This document shows, piece after piece, positions 8,070 through 21,201 of a stretch of DNA of 64,000 nt. Source of the DNA: Burkholderia cepacia. Lineage in GTDB: Bacteria; Pseudomonadota; Gammaproteobacteria; Burkholderiales; Burkholderiaceae. The position numbers and the translations under genes are program-made. The stretch spans positions 2,666,001 through 2,730,000 of the forward strand of contig NZ_CP013443.1 of NCBI RefSeq assembly GCF_001718835.1, written 5' to 3'. Position 1 is the first letter of the stretch. Each line of letters starts with the position of its first letter. The notes below the pieces were generated by a model. The model saw only the letters and a list, made by a program, of their open reading frames with translations, was not told the origin of the DNA and ran no database searches.

Positions 8070-8334
8070 GGAATGCGGCCGGAGCGAGGGCAAAAGAATC
8101 ATTCTAGCGCTTCGCGGCCGGGCGAACTGCTGTCGGCTCCTGACGCGCGACGACCGCCGGGAACCGCGATTCCCGGCCGAATTTCGCCGCCGAAACGCCG
8201 CCCCCGGCAGCGCGAATTCGCTACAATGTCAGGCTGCTGCGCTTTCCGGCGTCGTGCCTGCCCGCGCGCGGTCCCCGCGCCCGCCGCCCCGCCCGTTGAA
8301 AGCCTGACCCTCTTTTCACTACTGCCGAATCATC

Positions 8335-9534
8335 ATGTCGCTCTTCTCTGCTGTCCAGCTTGCTCCCCGCGACCCGATCCTGGGCCTGAACGAAGCCTTC
8401 AACGCCGATGCGCGTCCGACCAAGGTCAACCTCGGCGTCGGTGTGTATACGAACGAAGAAGGCAAGATCCCGCTGCTGCGCGCGGTTCGCGAAGCAGAGA
8501 AGGCGCGGGTTGAAGCGGGCCTGCCGCGCGGCTACCTGCCGATCGACGGCATCGCCGCCTACGATGCGGCCGTGCAGAAGCTGCTGCTCGGCAACGATTC
8601 GCCGCTGATCGCAGCGGGCCGCGTGGTCACGGCCCAGGCACTGGGCGGCACGGGCGCGCTGAAGATCGGCGCCGATTTCCTGCGCACCGTGAACCCGAAC
8701 GTGAAGGTCGCGATCAGCGATCCGAGCTGGGAAAACCACCGCGCGCTGTTCGAAGCAGCCGGCTTCGAAGTCGTTGCGTACCCGTATTACGACGCTGCCA
8801 CCAACGGCGTGAACTTCGAAGGCATGCTGTCGGCGCTGAACGGCTACGAAGCCGGCACGGTCGTCGTGCTGCACGCGTGCTGCCACAACCCGACCGGCGT
8901 GGACCTGACCGAAGCGCAATGGCGGCAGGTCGTCGACGTCGTGAAGGCGCGCAACCTCGTGCCGTTCCTCGACATGGCCTACCAGGGCTTCGGCGAGAAC
9001 ATCGATGCCGACGCTGCGGCCGTGCGCCTGTTTGCCGCCGCCGACCTGAACGCATTCGTGTCGTCGTCGTTCTCGAAGTCGTTCTCGCTGTACGGCGAAC
9101 GCGTCGGCGCACTGTCGATCATCACGTCGAGCAAGGAAGAAGCGACGCGCGTGCTGTCGCAACTGAAGCGCGTGATCCGCACGAACTACTCGAACCCGCC
9201 GACCCATGGCGGCGCCGTGGTCGCAGCGGTGCTCGCATCGCCGGAACTGCACGCTTCGTGGGTGCAGGAACTCGGTGAAATGCGCGACCGCATCCGCGCG
9301 ATGCGCAACGGTCTCGTCGAGCGCCTGAAGGCAAGCGGCGTCGATCGCGACTTCAGCTTCATCAATGCGCAGCGCGGGATGTTCTCGTATTCGGGCCTGA
9401 CCTCGGCGCAAGTCGATCGTCTGCGCGACGAGTTCGGCATCTACGCGGTCGGCACGGGCCGGATCTGCGTCGCCGCGCTGAACACGCGCAACCTCGACGT
9501 CGTCGCCAACGCGGTCGCGGCCGTCCTGAAGTAA
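8335..9534 (+). CDS. tyrB: Aromatic/aspartate aminotransferase (class I)
   Basis: A 399-residue PLP enzyme of fold type I, subgroup Ia. The Schiff-base lysine is K248 in SSSFSKSFSLYGERVG. Other hallmarks are NLGVGVYTNEEGKIPLL near the N-terminus, the cofactor-binding CCHNPTGVDLT, and DMAYQGFG. It transfers amino groups between aspartate, tyrosine or phenylalanine and 2-oxoglutarate. The TyrB/AspC split cannot be decided by eye, so the symbol is tentative. It is divergent from uvrB and monocistronic, with a strong hairpin terminator directly downstream. Confidence 0.9.
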   Translation: MSLFSAVQLAPRDPILGLNEAFNADARPTKVNLGVGVYTNEEGKIPLLRAVREAEKARVEAGLPRGYLPIDGIAAYDAAVQKLLLGNDSPLIAAGRVVTAQALGGTGALKIGADFLRTVNPNVKVAISDPSWENHRALFEAAGFEVVAYPYYDAATNGVNFEGMLSALNGYEAGTVVVLHACCHNPTGVDLTEAQWRQVVDVVKARNLVPFLDMAYQGFGENIDADAAAVRLFAAADLNAFVSSSFSKSFSLYGERVGALSIITSSKEEATRVLSQLKRVIRTNYSNPPTHGGAVVAAVLASPELHASWVQELGEMRDRIRAMRNGLVERLKASGVDRDFSFINAQRGMFSYSGLTSAQVDRLRDEFGIYAVGTGRICVAALNTRNLDVVANAVAAVLK

Positions 9535-9582
9535 TTCGCCGGCACGCAAGACGGCATCTTTCGGTGCCGTCCCGCCGACGTG

Positions 9583-9612
9583 AAAAACGCGCTCCACGGA
9601 GCGCGTTTTCTT
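9583..9612. terminator. Bidirectional terminator between tyrB and bdhA
   Basis: Stem AAAACGCGCTCC / GGAGCGCGTTTT with A- and T-runs on both sides, placed between two convergent genes. A second small hairpin (ACGGCA/TGCCGT) stands just before it on the tyrB side. Confidence 0.88.
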
Positions 9613-9619
9613 TTGCGGC

Positions 9620-10408
9620 TTACTGCATGAACCAGCCGTGGCTGACCACGACCGACTGGCCCGTGAGCGCGGCGCTCGGGAAGGCCGACAGGAACAGCAC
9701 CGTCTGCGCGACGTCCTGCACCGTCGTGAACACGCCGTCGACCGTATTGCCGAGCATCACCTTCTTCACCACTTCCTCTTCGCTGATCCCGAGCTCCTTC
9801 GCCTGCTCCGGAATCTGCTTGTCGACCAGCGGCGTGCGCACGAAGCCCGGACACACGACGTGCGAGCGCACGTTGTGCTTCGCGCCTTCCTTCGCCAGCA
9901 CGCGGGCCAGGCCGAGCAGCCCGTGCTTGGCCGTCACGTACGCCGACTTCAGCGGCGACGCTTCGTGCGAATGCACCGAACCCATGTAGATCACGACACC
10001 GCCGCGATCGTCCTTGTACATGTGCTTGAGCGCGGCCTTGGTCGTCAGGAACGCACCGTCGACGTGGATCGCCTGCATCTTCTTCCAGTCGGAGAACGCG
10101 TAGTTCTCGATCGGGTTGACGATCTGGATGCCCGCGTTCGACACGAGGATGTCGACCGAGCCGAACGTTTCGGCCACCTTGTCGATACCGCTGTTCACGG
10201 CGTCCTCGTTCGTCACGTCCATCGCGACGCCGATCGCCTTGCCGCCCGCCTTGACGATCTCGTCGGCAACGGCGTTCGCGCCGTCCTGGTTCAGGTCGGC
10301 GATCGCGACGGCCGCGCCCGCTTTCGCGAGCTCGAGTGCGATTTCCTTGCCGATGCCGCTCGCGGCGCCCGTCACCACCGCCACCTTGCCGCTCAAATCC
10401 GCTGCCAT
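9620..10408 (-). CDS. bdhA: D-3-hydroxybutyrate dehydrogenase
   Basis: A 262-residue short-chain dehydrogenase. The NAD-binding glycine motif is TGAASGIG at residues 13-20, NAG is at 91-93, and the catalytic triad is S144, Y157, K161 (SAYVTAKHG). Overall similarity is to the HbdH/BdhA clade, which interconverts 3-hydroxybutyrate and acetoacetate during polyhydroxybutyrate turnover. The C-terminal VVSHGWFMQ is typical of these enzymes. I placed the start at MAADLSGK, which follows an AAGGAGA ribosome binding site. The upstream in-frame extension is low-complexity and unlikely to be translated. Confidence 0.92.
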   Translation of the reverse strand: MAADLSGKVAVVTGAASGIGKEIALELAKAGAAVAIADLNQDGANAVADEIVKAGGKAIGVAMDVTNEDAVNSGIDKVAETFGSVDILVSNAGIQIVNPIENYAFSDWKKMQAIHVDGAFLTTKAALKHMYKDDRGGVVIYMGSVHSHEASPLKSAYVTAKHGLLGLARVLAKEGAKHNVRSHVVCPGFVRTPLVDKQIPEQAKELGISEEEVVKKVMLGNTVDGVFTTVQDVAQTVLFLSAFPSAALTGQSVVVSHGWFMQ

Positions 10409-10562
10409 GCACGTCTCCTTCGATCTTGGGTCAATAAAGCGCCGGTCCGCCGCGCGGGTGCGCGATCGTCGGCGGGCCAGCCGCCATTGTGCACGATCGG
10501 CCCCGCCGTTCGCGCGCAAAACGTCTAAGCTTAAGGTCGGTTCTGTCACGCGGGAGATTCGC

Positions 10563-11534
10563 ATGCACTATCGACGGCTAGGCCGCTCCGGCCTGCAGAT
10601 CAGCGAGCTTTCGCTCGGTTCGTGGGTGACGTACGGCAACCAGGTCGACCAGCGGGCCGCGCGCGAATGCCTTGCCGCGGCACGCGACGCAGGCGTCAAT
10701 TTCTTCGACAACGCCGAGGTCTACGCCGGCGGCAAATCCGAGGAAATCATGGGTCACGCGCTCAAGTCGCTCGACTGGCCGCGTGTCAGCTATATCGTGT
10801 CCACCAAGTTCTTCTGGGGGCTCGCCGAAGCGCCGAACCAGTATCACACGCTGAACCGGAAATACCTGCTGAACGCCATCGACGACTCACTGCGCCGGCT
10901 GCAACTCGACTACGTCGATCTCGTCTATTGCCATCGCCCCGATCCGAACACCCCGATCGAGGAAACTGTCTGGGCAATGAGCGACATGATCGTGCGCGGC
11001 AAGGCGCTGTACTGGGGCACGTCGGAATGGAGCGCCGACGAAATCCGCGCTGCCTGCGAGATCGCCGAACGGCATCACCTGCACAAGCCGGTTGTCGAGC
11101 AGCCGCAGTACAACCTGTTCCACCGCACGCGTGTCGAACGGGAATATGCACGGCTCTACGACGACTACGGTCTCGGCCTCACGACCTGGAGCCCGCTGGC
11201 ATCGGGCCTGCTCACCGGCAAGTACCGTAACGGCGTACCGCCCGGCAGCCGCGCGCAGTTACAGGGTTACGACTGGATGCGCGAGAGGCTGATCGACCCG
11301 GCCCGCAACGATATCGTCGAAAGGCTTGGCAGTGTCGCCGCGGAGCTCGGCTGCAGCACCGGCCAGCTCGCGATCGCGTGGGTGCTCGCGAATCCGCACG
11401 TGAGCTCGGTCATCACGGGCGCGTCGCGGATCGAGCAGATCGGCGACAACATGCGCGCGCTCGACGTCGTGGCAAAGCTGACGCCGGACGTCCTGCAGCG
11501 CATCGAGGATCTGGTCGGCAACGCGTACGAATAG
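10563..11534 (+). CDS. Aldo/keto reductase (voltage-gated K+ channel beta-subunit-like)
   Basis: A 323-residue TIM-barrel oxidoreductase starting MHYRRLGRSGLQISELSLGSW. Conserved elements include the catalytic region FFDNAEVYAGGKSEEIMG, the lysine in IVSTKFFW, YCHRPDP, EQPQYNLF, and the NADPH-binding C-terminal half ITGASRIEQIGDN. It groups with the Kv-beta/YghZ-like AKRs, which reduce aldehydes. The natural substrate is unknown. It is divergent from bdhA across a short gap and followed by rlmJ. Confidence 0.88.
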   Translation: MHYRRLGRSGLQISELSLGSWVTYGNQVDQRAARECLAAARDAGVNFFDNAEVYAGGKSEEIMGHALKSLDWPRVSYIVSTKFFWGLAEAPNQYHTLNRKYLLNAIDDSLRRLQLDYVDLVYCHRPDPNTPIEETVWAMSDMIVRGKALYWGTSEWSADEIRAACEIAERHHLHKPVVEQPQYNLFHRTRVEREYARLYDDYGLGLTTWSPLASGLLTGKYRNGVPPGSRAQLQGYDWMRERLIDPARNDIVERLGSVAAELGCSTGQLAIAWVLANPHVSSVITGASRIEQIGDNMRALDVVAKLTPDVLQRIEDLVGNAYE

Positions 11535-11677
11535 CAGGAGACCGTCGGCCACTCGCGTACAATACGCAGCCCGCATCGACGCCCGCCTCGCCAGCAGCGC
11601 CTGGCCGACAGCACCTGGTCGGCGGTACCCGATCAACAGGTTTTCATCGATTCAACTTTCGTTTCAGGCAGCCCGCC

Positions 11678-12523
11678 ATGCTCAGTTATCGTCACGGTTT
11701 TCACGCAGGCAACCACGCGGACGTGCTCAAGCACGCCGTCGTCGTCCAGCTGCTGCGCTACCTGAACAAGAAAGACAAGTCGTACTGGTACATCGACACG
11801 CATGCAGGTGCCGGCGTGTACTCGCTGCGCGACGGTTACGCGGCAAAGACGTCGGAATTCGACACCGGCATCGGTCGCCTGTGGAATGACAAGAATCTGC
11901 CGCCGGTGCTGGCCGAGTACCTCGACGAAGTACGGGCACTGAACGACGACGGCGAATTGCGCTACTACCCCGGCTCGCCGTATCTCGCCTGGCGGCTGAT
12001 GCGCGAGCAGGACCGCATGCGACTGTTCGAAATGCACACGACGGAAATCGACGTGCTGCGCCACAATTTCCGCGATGCGGGGCGACGCGCGATGATCTTT
12101 GCCGGAGACGGCTTCGAAGGCATCAAGGCGCTGCTGCCGCCACCGCCGCGACGTGCACTCGTGCTGATCGACCCGTCCTACGAGGACAAGAAGGATTACG
12201 CGCGCACGGTGACTTGCGTGACGGAGTGTCTGAAGCGTTTCGCGACGGGCTGCTATGCCGTCTGGTATCCGCAGGTGACCCGGACGGAATCGCAGCGTTT
12301 TCCCGAGCAGTTGAAGCGTCTGCAACCGAACAACTGGCTGCACCTGACACTGACGGTGTCGAATCCGCCCGCTGACGGACTCGGTCTCTACGGCAGCGGG
12401 ATGTTCATCCTGAATCCGCCTTTTACCCTCGCCGCGAATATGAGGGAAACGCTGCCCTACCTGGTCGAAACGCTGGGGCAAGATGGCGGCGCCCGGTGCG
12501 AGATCGAGCACCGGAGCAACTGA
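11678..12523 (+). CDS. rlmJ: 23S rRNA (adenine(2030)-N6)-methyltransferase RlmJ
   Basis: A 281-residue SAM-dependent methyltransferase, the same length as E. coli RlmJ (280). The N-terminus MLSYRHGFHAGNHADVLKH is diagnostic. The SAM-binding motif is around YIDTHAGAGVY, and the N6-adenine catalytic motif is DPSY at 165-168 (DPPY in E. coli). It methylates A2030 of 23S rRNA. The start was chosen by family alignment; the frame is open for 300 bp upstream but that part is unrelated. Confidence 0.95.
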   Translation: MLSYRHGFHAGNHADVLKHAVVVQLLRYLNKKDKSYWYIDTHAGAGVYSLRDGYAAKTSEFDTGIGRLWNDKNLPPVLAEYLDEVRALNDDGELRYYPGSPYLAWRLMREQDRMRLFEMHTTEIDVLRHNFRDAGRRAMIFAGDGFEGIKALLPPPPRRALVLIDPSYEDKKDYARTVTCVTECLKRFATGCYAVWYPQVTRTESQRFPEQLKRLQPNNWLHLTLTVSNPPADGLGLYGSGMFILNPPFTLAANMRETLPYLVETLGQDGGARCEIEHRSN

Positions 12524-12539
12524 GCGACGCGCCGACCGG

Positions 12540-12887
12540 CTACGGCTGGCGCGGCTGGGGTTGCGGCAACGGGAGTGGTTGACCGGCAGGCGGCGCACTC
12601 CATCCCGGAACGTTGATGTACGGCGCGACGAACACCGGAATCGACGAATTCGGCGCTTGCTCGGCCGGCGTCCGCATTCTCGCGGGCTCGACGATCGGTT
12701 CGCGCGACAACGGCGCGGTCTGCAAGATGAGTCCGCCCTTGCCATCCTGGATGCCGCGTTGCGTATCGAGAATCAGCGGCTGCGAGGCCGTCGCGGCAAA
12801 ACCGGCCAGTGCGTGAATGAACAACGCGCCGGCCAGACCAACGCGCGCAAGTGATACTCCGTACCCATCAGCGATACGCAAGCGCAT
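12540..12887 (-). CDS. Hypothetical exported proline-rich protein
   Basis: A 115-residue protein that I do not recognise. An N-terminal signal peptide (VGLAGALFIHALAGFAATA) is followed by a short mature region, SQPLILDTQRGIQDGKGG. The tail is Pro-rich, ending PAGQPLPLPQPQPRQP. No cysteines or catalytic motif were seen. The chosen ATG gives MRLRIADGYG, preceded by AGGGCA; an extension of 23 residues is possible. It converges on rlmJ with only 16 bp between stops. Expression is likely, but function cannot be inferred. Confidence 0.65.
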   Translation of the reverse strand: MRLRIADGYGVSLARVGLAGALFIHALAGFAATASQPLILDTQRGIQDGKGGLILQTAPLSREPIVEPARMRTPAEQAPNSSIPVFVAPYINVPGWSAPPAGQPLPLPQPQPRQP

Positions 12888-12965
12888 GATTTTGCCCTTC
12901 AGGTTGTAAAACAGGCCCATACCATAACGCCATGCGGCCGGCTTCACCAGATACATCGCACAAAA

Positions 12966-12995
12966 AACAAAGCCCCGTCAATACGGGGCTTGCTT
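12966..12995 (-). terminator. Intrinsic terminator of the DUF3563 gene
   Basis: Stem AAGCCCCGT / ACGGGGCTT with a four-base loop, followed on the minus strand by TTGTTTTTTG. It lies about 40 bp after the small DUF3563 gene and isolates it from the next minus-strand gene. Confidence 0.85.
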
Positions 12996-13032
12996 TATGT
13001 CCGGCGCAATCGGCGCCTGATGGCGACTCCGA

Positions 13033-13179
13033 TTACAGCGAGTAGCCGTTGGTTTCGAGCGAGCGGATGCGGCTCTCGAGCTGGACGATGTCCGACGACG
13101 TGGCAAGGTAAGCCTCGCGGCGTTCACGTTCTGCGGATTCGAACCAGTTGCTCAGCTTTTCGACGATGTAGGCGATCAT
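13033..13179 (-). CDS. DUF3563 family small protein
   Basis: A 48-codon gene encoding MIAYIVEKLSNWFESAERER and ending VQLESRIRSLETNGYSL. It has a clear GGAG ribosome binding site, a near-consensus TATAAT on the minus strand at 13251-13256, and its own terminator. The protein is an amphipathic, probably all-helical peptide. It matches the DUF3563 family, small proteins common in Burkholderiales with no known function. The promoter, ribosome binding site and terminator make this a real gene despite its size. Confidence 0.85.
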   Translation of the reverse strand: MIAYIVEKLSNWFESAERERREAYLATSSDIVQLESRIRSLETNGYSL

Positions 13180-13396
13180 GACGTTCTCCAAGGAAGGGGG
13201 GACCCCTGGTGAATCGGAATTCAGGGATTTCCCGTATAGGGTTATCCCGAATTATAACGATGCCGCACCAAGATGCTAGTGAAATGGTTGCATGCCAGCC
13301 ATTCCAAATTGGAATGATTCGCAAGGGATATGACGCAACCCGTTGATTTCATTGAAATTGCAACATCTCCCCTGCTCGCCCCCTTGAGGCCATGCA

Positions 13397-13801
13397 CTAT
13401 TCTGGTTCGGAAACGGGGGCAGCAAGGCGCGCCAAAATCGGGCATTCGGGCCGATCGTCGCCACTGCAGTGCGCGGCCAGGTCAACCAGCGTATTGCGCA
13501 TGTCGCTCAACTCCGCGATGCGCTTGTCGAGTTCGGCCACGTGCTCGAGCGCAATCGACTTCACTTCTGAGCTCGCGCGGGAACGATCTTGCCAGAGCGT
13601 CAGCAGCCTGCGGATGTCCTCGACGAGAAAACCAAGGCGTCTGGCCTGACGGATGAAGCGCAGGATGTGAATTTCGTCCGCGCCGTAGATCCGGTAGCCG
13701 GAGTCGCTCCGCTTGGCCGGTATGAGAAGACCGACCTGCTCGTAATAGCGGATCATTTTTGCGCTGACTCCGGATTCGCGCGACGCGTCGCCGATATTCA
13801 T
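13397..13801 (-). CDS. cueR: CueR-type MerR regulator (monovalent metal-responsive)
   Basis: A 134-residue MerR-family regulator. The N-terminal HTH (IGDASRESGVSAKMIRYYEQ) and wing (RSDSGYRIYG) are followed by the long dimer helix and a metal-binding loop with C112 and C120 (HCSGDDRPECP). S77 at the start of the dimer helix marks monovalent-metal sensors such as CueR and GolS, so Cu(I) or Ag(I) is the expected effector. I chose MNIGDASRESG as the start. No copper efflux gene is adjacent, so its targets must lie elsewhere. Confidence 0.88.
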   Translation of the reverse strand: MNIGDASRESGVSAKMIRYYEQVGLLIPAKRSDSGYRIYGADEIHILRFIRQARRLGFLVEDIRRLLTLWQDRSRASSEVKSIALEHVAELDKRIAELSDMRNTLVDLAAHCSGDDRPECPILARLAAPVSEPE

Positions 13802-13962
13802 TCCACACCCTCTCGTCGAGTACGCGTTTCGATTCGCGAAGCACCGCCCTGTGTGTTCCCGGCGGCATCCTGATCGTATCAAATCATGCCGGTTCGTTCC
13901 GGGCAGGGGCCGCTCCATGGACGTTAGAGGGGGCACCGTGCCATTTCCGTCACTGGAAATGC

Positions 13963-13995
13963 AAAAACCCCCGCCTGATCGGGCGGGGGTTTCTG
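13963..13995 (-). terminator. rRNA operon terminator
   Basis: Strong stem AAACCCCCGCC / GGGCGGGGGTTT just downstream of the 5S gene on the transcribed minus strand. Confidence 0.9.
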
Positions 13996-14003
13996 GCTTA
14001 GGG

Positions 14004-14119
14004 AGCCTGACGATTACCTACTTTCACACGGGAATCCGCACTATCATCGGCGTAGAGTCGTTTCACGGTCCTGTTCGGGATGGGAAGGGGTGGGACCGAC
14101 TCGCTATGGTCATCAGGCA
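14004..14119 (-). rRNA. rrf: 5S ribosomal RNA
   Basis: The minus strand reads TGCCTGATGACCATAGCGAG at its 5' end and contains the standard 5S core (CCCATCCCGAACAGGACCG, GATGATAGTGCGG). The terminal helix GCCTGA/TCAGGC sets the boundaries to within a few bases. It is the last gene of the rRNA operon. Confidence 0.95.
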
Positions 14120-14300
14120 AAGAGGGTTGTTGTGCTGGCTTCGCAGCACAACCAATCTTGGAAGAAGCAGTAATTGAGGTTGTGAGCTGTATCTCACACA
14201 TACGCGGCACTTCAACCGCAGTACGTCGAGTGCCTCGCACTCGACGCTCGATATCCGTAAGCGCTGAAGCGCTAACGGCTATCGAGACAGCCTTGTTATA

Positions 14301-17180
<2,880 letters not shown>

Positions 17181-17360
17181 CTATAACGAGTCTGTCTCAT
17201 CGACAGTCGCTACAGGTTGAGTTCTCGCGTTGTGCCGTATTCCAAATTGAGCCGAACATGAAGTTCGAATCATCTTGAGATACATCGATACAATCACAAC
17301 CCGGATAGTTTCCACGTCCATCTCAAGACGCTTCCGCTATCCAAATTACTTACTTCTTCC

Positions 17361-17375
17361 AGATTGTTAAAGAAC
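17361..17375 (-). promoter_or_regulatory. boxA antitermination element in the 16S-23S spacer
   Basis: The minus strand reads GTTCTTTAACAATCT, a close match to the rRNA boxA core (TGCTCTTTAACAA). It is placed between tRNA-Ala and 23S, where NusB/S10-dependent antitermination complexes assemble. Confidence 0.75.
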
Positions 17376-17472
17376 GACAGCCGATACTTACTACGTATCA
17401 CTCTGACTGGCTCAATCGCCAATGCAAAATTCTCGGTTCGCTTTCGAACCAAGCACTTCGCATTGAAGATTG

Positions 17473-17548
17473 TGGTGGAGGCAGACGGGATCGAACCGAC
17501 GACCCCCTGCTTGCAAAGCAGGTGCTCTCCCAGCTGAGCTATGCCCCC
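17473..17548 (-). tRNA. tRNA-Ala (anticodon TGC)
   Basis: A 76-nt cloverleaf starting GGGGGCATAGCTCAGC and ending with an encoded CCA. The anticodon loop CTTTGCAAG carries TGC. It lies in the 16S-23S spacer with tRNA-Ile, the standard bacterial arrangement. Confidence 0.97.
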
Positions 17549-17588
17549 ATGTGTACAGATTTGCCTCAGGTGTACTAACGCCAGACAA

Positions 17589-17665
17589 TGGTGGGTCTGG
17601 TTGGATTCGAACCAACGACCCCCGCCTTATCAAGACGGTGCTCTAACCGACTGAGCTACAGACCC
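17589..17665 (-). tRNA. tRNA-Ile (anticodon GAT)
   Basis: A 77-nt cloverleaf starting GGGTCTGTAGCTCAGTCGG with anticodon loop TTGATAA (GAT) and encoded CCA. It lies between 16S and tRNA-Ala. Confidence 0.97.
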
Positions 17666-17727
17666 CTGAGTCTGTCTCTAATTTACAGCCGATAAGCGTG
17701 AGCGCTCAACTTTGCGAGAAGCTCTGG

Positions 17728-19259
<1,532 letters not shown>

Positions 19260-19620
19260 CAAACCTGTTACTGTTTTCGGTTCCGTAGAACCGGTCGCTC
19301 ACTCAAAGCTGACAGGTAAATGAATTACTTCATAAACCTGACTTACTTTAGTGTGAGACTCTTGATACTTTCGCTATCTGATCCGAGGATCAGCTCGCTG
19401 TCATCAAGCGCCCACACTTATCGGCTGTTAATTTTTAAAGAGCAATCTGCGAGGAACTTCGTGTTTCTCAGCAGCGCTGCGTTTTCAGCAGCAGAGAAGC
19501 GAGATTATGAACCGTGTTTCGCAGCTCGTCAACAACTTTTTTACAAACTTCGTTGCGACTGCGGGGTTCATCTGCCTTCCCCCTTCCGCGCCGCGTTTCC
19601 GTTAGCGCGAAAGAGGCGTG
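19260..19620 (-). promoter_or_regulatory. rRNA operon leader with boxA
   Basis: The non-coding transcribed leader lies between the rRNA promoter and 16S. At 19431-19444 the minus strand reads TGCTCTTTAAAAAT, the leader boxA, followed by sequence that can pair downstream of 16S for RNase III processing. No protein gene is supported here. Confidence 0.75.
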
Positions 19621-19649
19621 ATTCTAAGCACCTCCCACGTTCCGCGCAA
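19621..19649 (-). promoter_or_regulatory. rRNA operon P1-type promoter
   Basis: On the minus strand a -35 TTGCGC and a -10 TAGAAT are separated by exactly 17 bp. A GC-rich discriminator (CACGCC) follows, typical of stringently controlled rRNA promoters. An A-tract just upstream of the -35 may act as an UP element. Confidence 0.8.
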
Positions 19650-19779
19650 GGGGTTCGAAGCGGTTTTTTACATAGTCCCTGATTCGGGCACACTCGATGC
19701 CGCAGCGCGAGACCGCTTACTGTGCGCAGAACGGACTAGAATGTGAGGTTCTTCGCCTCTTTCTATATACGTCTTTAAT

Positions 19780-20997
19780 ATGCGCCAGCGAATCGCCAAA
19801 CGCCTCCCCCCCGATGCCGACAAACTGGTCGGTCTGTCGCTTGCGCTCTTCGCGTCGGGCAGCCGCATCGAGGATCGCTTCTGGGAAGCGAAGCTCGACG
19901 CGCTGCTCGCCAAGATTGTCCGCAACGGCAACCAGACCACGCTCGACGCAGCGCTCGACCATCTTCAGCAAAATCATCCCGACGCCTATGGTGCGCTCGC
20001 TGACATGGCCGAGACGCACAGCGAGTCGATGGTGATCGAGCACGACGGCCAACCGTTCGACGCGCTGCTGGTCGCCGTCCCGGTTCTCGCATGGACGCGC
20101 TACATGATCCCGTCGGGTCCGCTGAAGACGGACACCGCCGAAGCCCTGCGCACGCACCTGCAGGCTCACGTCCTTGCGAACCGCACCCTCGTCGGCCTGG
20201 CACCGTTCCTTTACAGCATTGACCAGTTGCCGCGGCACCACGTCGAAACCTACCGGCTGGCCCAGCAGCTCGCGCATGCAGCGATCACCCAGCACGCGCC
20301 CAAACTCAGCTTCGGCGACCTGCCTGAAACCTCGCCGATCCTGGCCGACCCGCGCTTCCTGCTCGCCGTCGTCGCCGCGCCCGCCGGCGCGCCGCTGTTC
20401 CGGTGGCAAGAGGAAGAGCACGGCTCCCGGATCGAACGTGGCCAGTGCCTCGAGCAATGGACGGCCCAGGGCGGCCCGAACCTGTCGATCGCCCTGCCCG
20501 GCTGCGAATTCGAATGCCTGCTTCCGGACGCGTACTATTCCGCTTGCCGGGATGCGGACGAACGCGTGCGTCCGCACACGGTGCGAACCGCCATTCGTTA
20601 TCTTTTCGACACACTTGGTGCAGCACCGCAAGAGCTGCGCGCGGTGGTCGCCGGCTTCGGCGAACGCCGGATCGACGAGTATCGCGTCGGCTTCACGCGG
20701 CGTGCCAGCAACGACGTAATCTACGGCGTCGTCTGGCCGCTCTACGGTCGTGAAAATGGGGACGTGGCGACCGATGACAGCGCGCTCGAAGGCGAAGCGC
20801 CGATCGAAGGACCGCTCGAGGAAATCGTGAGCCTGCTGAAGGAATGCGGCGTAACCGACGTCCGGCGGCACGCGGGCCGCTTCGAACCCGAATACTGCGA
20901 CGACTGCGGCGTGCCGCTCTACGCAGATCCGCTCGGCGAAATCGTCCACGCGGAAATGCCGGAAGACGCGTCACCCGCCCAGCCGCACTTCCACTGA
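19780..20997 (+). CDS. DUF2863 family protein
   Basis: A 405-residue soluble protein of the DUF2863 family, found mainly in Burkholderiales, with no assigned activity. It lacks a signal peptide or membrane segments. Central segments such as PGCEFECLLPDAYYSACRDAD and the C-terminal half resemble a regulatory alpha/beta protein. The C-terminus has a CDDCGVPLY motif that could form half a metal site. It is divergent from the rRNA operon and followed by a terminator, so it is probably monocistronic. Confidence 0.82.
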   Translation: MRQRIAKRLPPDADKLVGLSLALFASGSRIEDRFWEAKLDALLAKIVRNGNQTTLDAALDHLQQNHPDAYGALADMAETHSESMVIEHDGQPFDALLVAVPVLAWTRYMIPSGPLKTDTAEALRTHLQAHVLANRTLVGLAPFLYSIDQLPRHHVETYRLAQQLAHAAITQHAPKLSFGDLPETSPILADPRFLLAVVAAPAGAPLFRWQEEEHGSRIERGQCLEQWTAQGGPNLSIALPGCEFECLLPDAYYSACRDADERVRPHTVRTAIRYLFDTLGAAPQELRAVVAGFGERRIDEYRVGFTRRASNDVIYGVVWPLYGRENGDVATDDSALEGEAPIEGPLEEIVSLLKECGVTDVRRHAGRFEPEYCDDCGVPLYADPLGEIVHAEMPEDASPAQPHFH

Positions 20998-21033
20998 ACC
21001 CGCCGCGTCTCCCGAACGGCCGGCTCGTCGAAA

Positions 21034-21066
21034 GCCGCTCCTGGTTGCCATCGGAGCGGCTTTTTT
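21034..21066 (+). terminator. Terminator of the DUF2863 gene
   Basis: Stem GCCGCTCC / GGAGCGGC followed by TTTTTT on the plus strand, 36 bp after the stop codon. Confidence 0.88.
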
Positions 21067-21201
21067 CTTGTCCTAAAAAAATTTCTGACTTTTCCTAAGC
21101 CTTTCAGCCAAGCAGACATCGTGTAAGGTCTTTGTCATGATCGAGCTCGAGACATGACACCAGCAGCTCGGTGCGACTTACAACCTTACGGAGGTCAGAC
21201 T

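Noticed and set aside
8070..8334. LexA/SOS box upstream of uvrB
   Set aside because: I found no CTGT-N8-ACAG-like sequence in the divergent gap.
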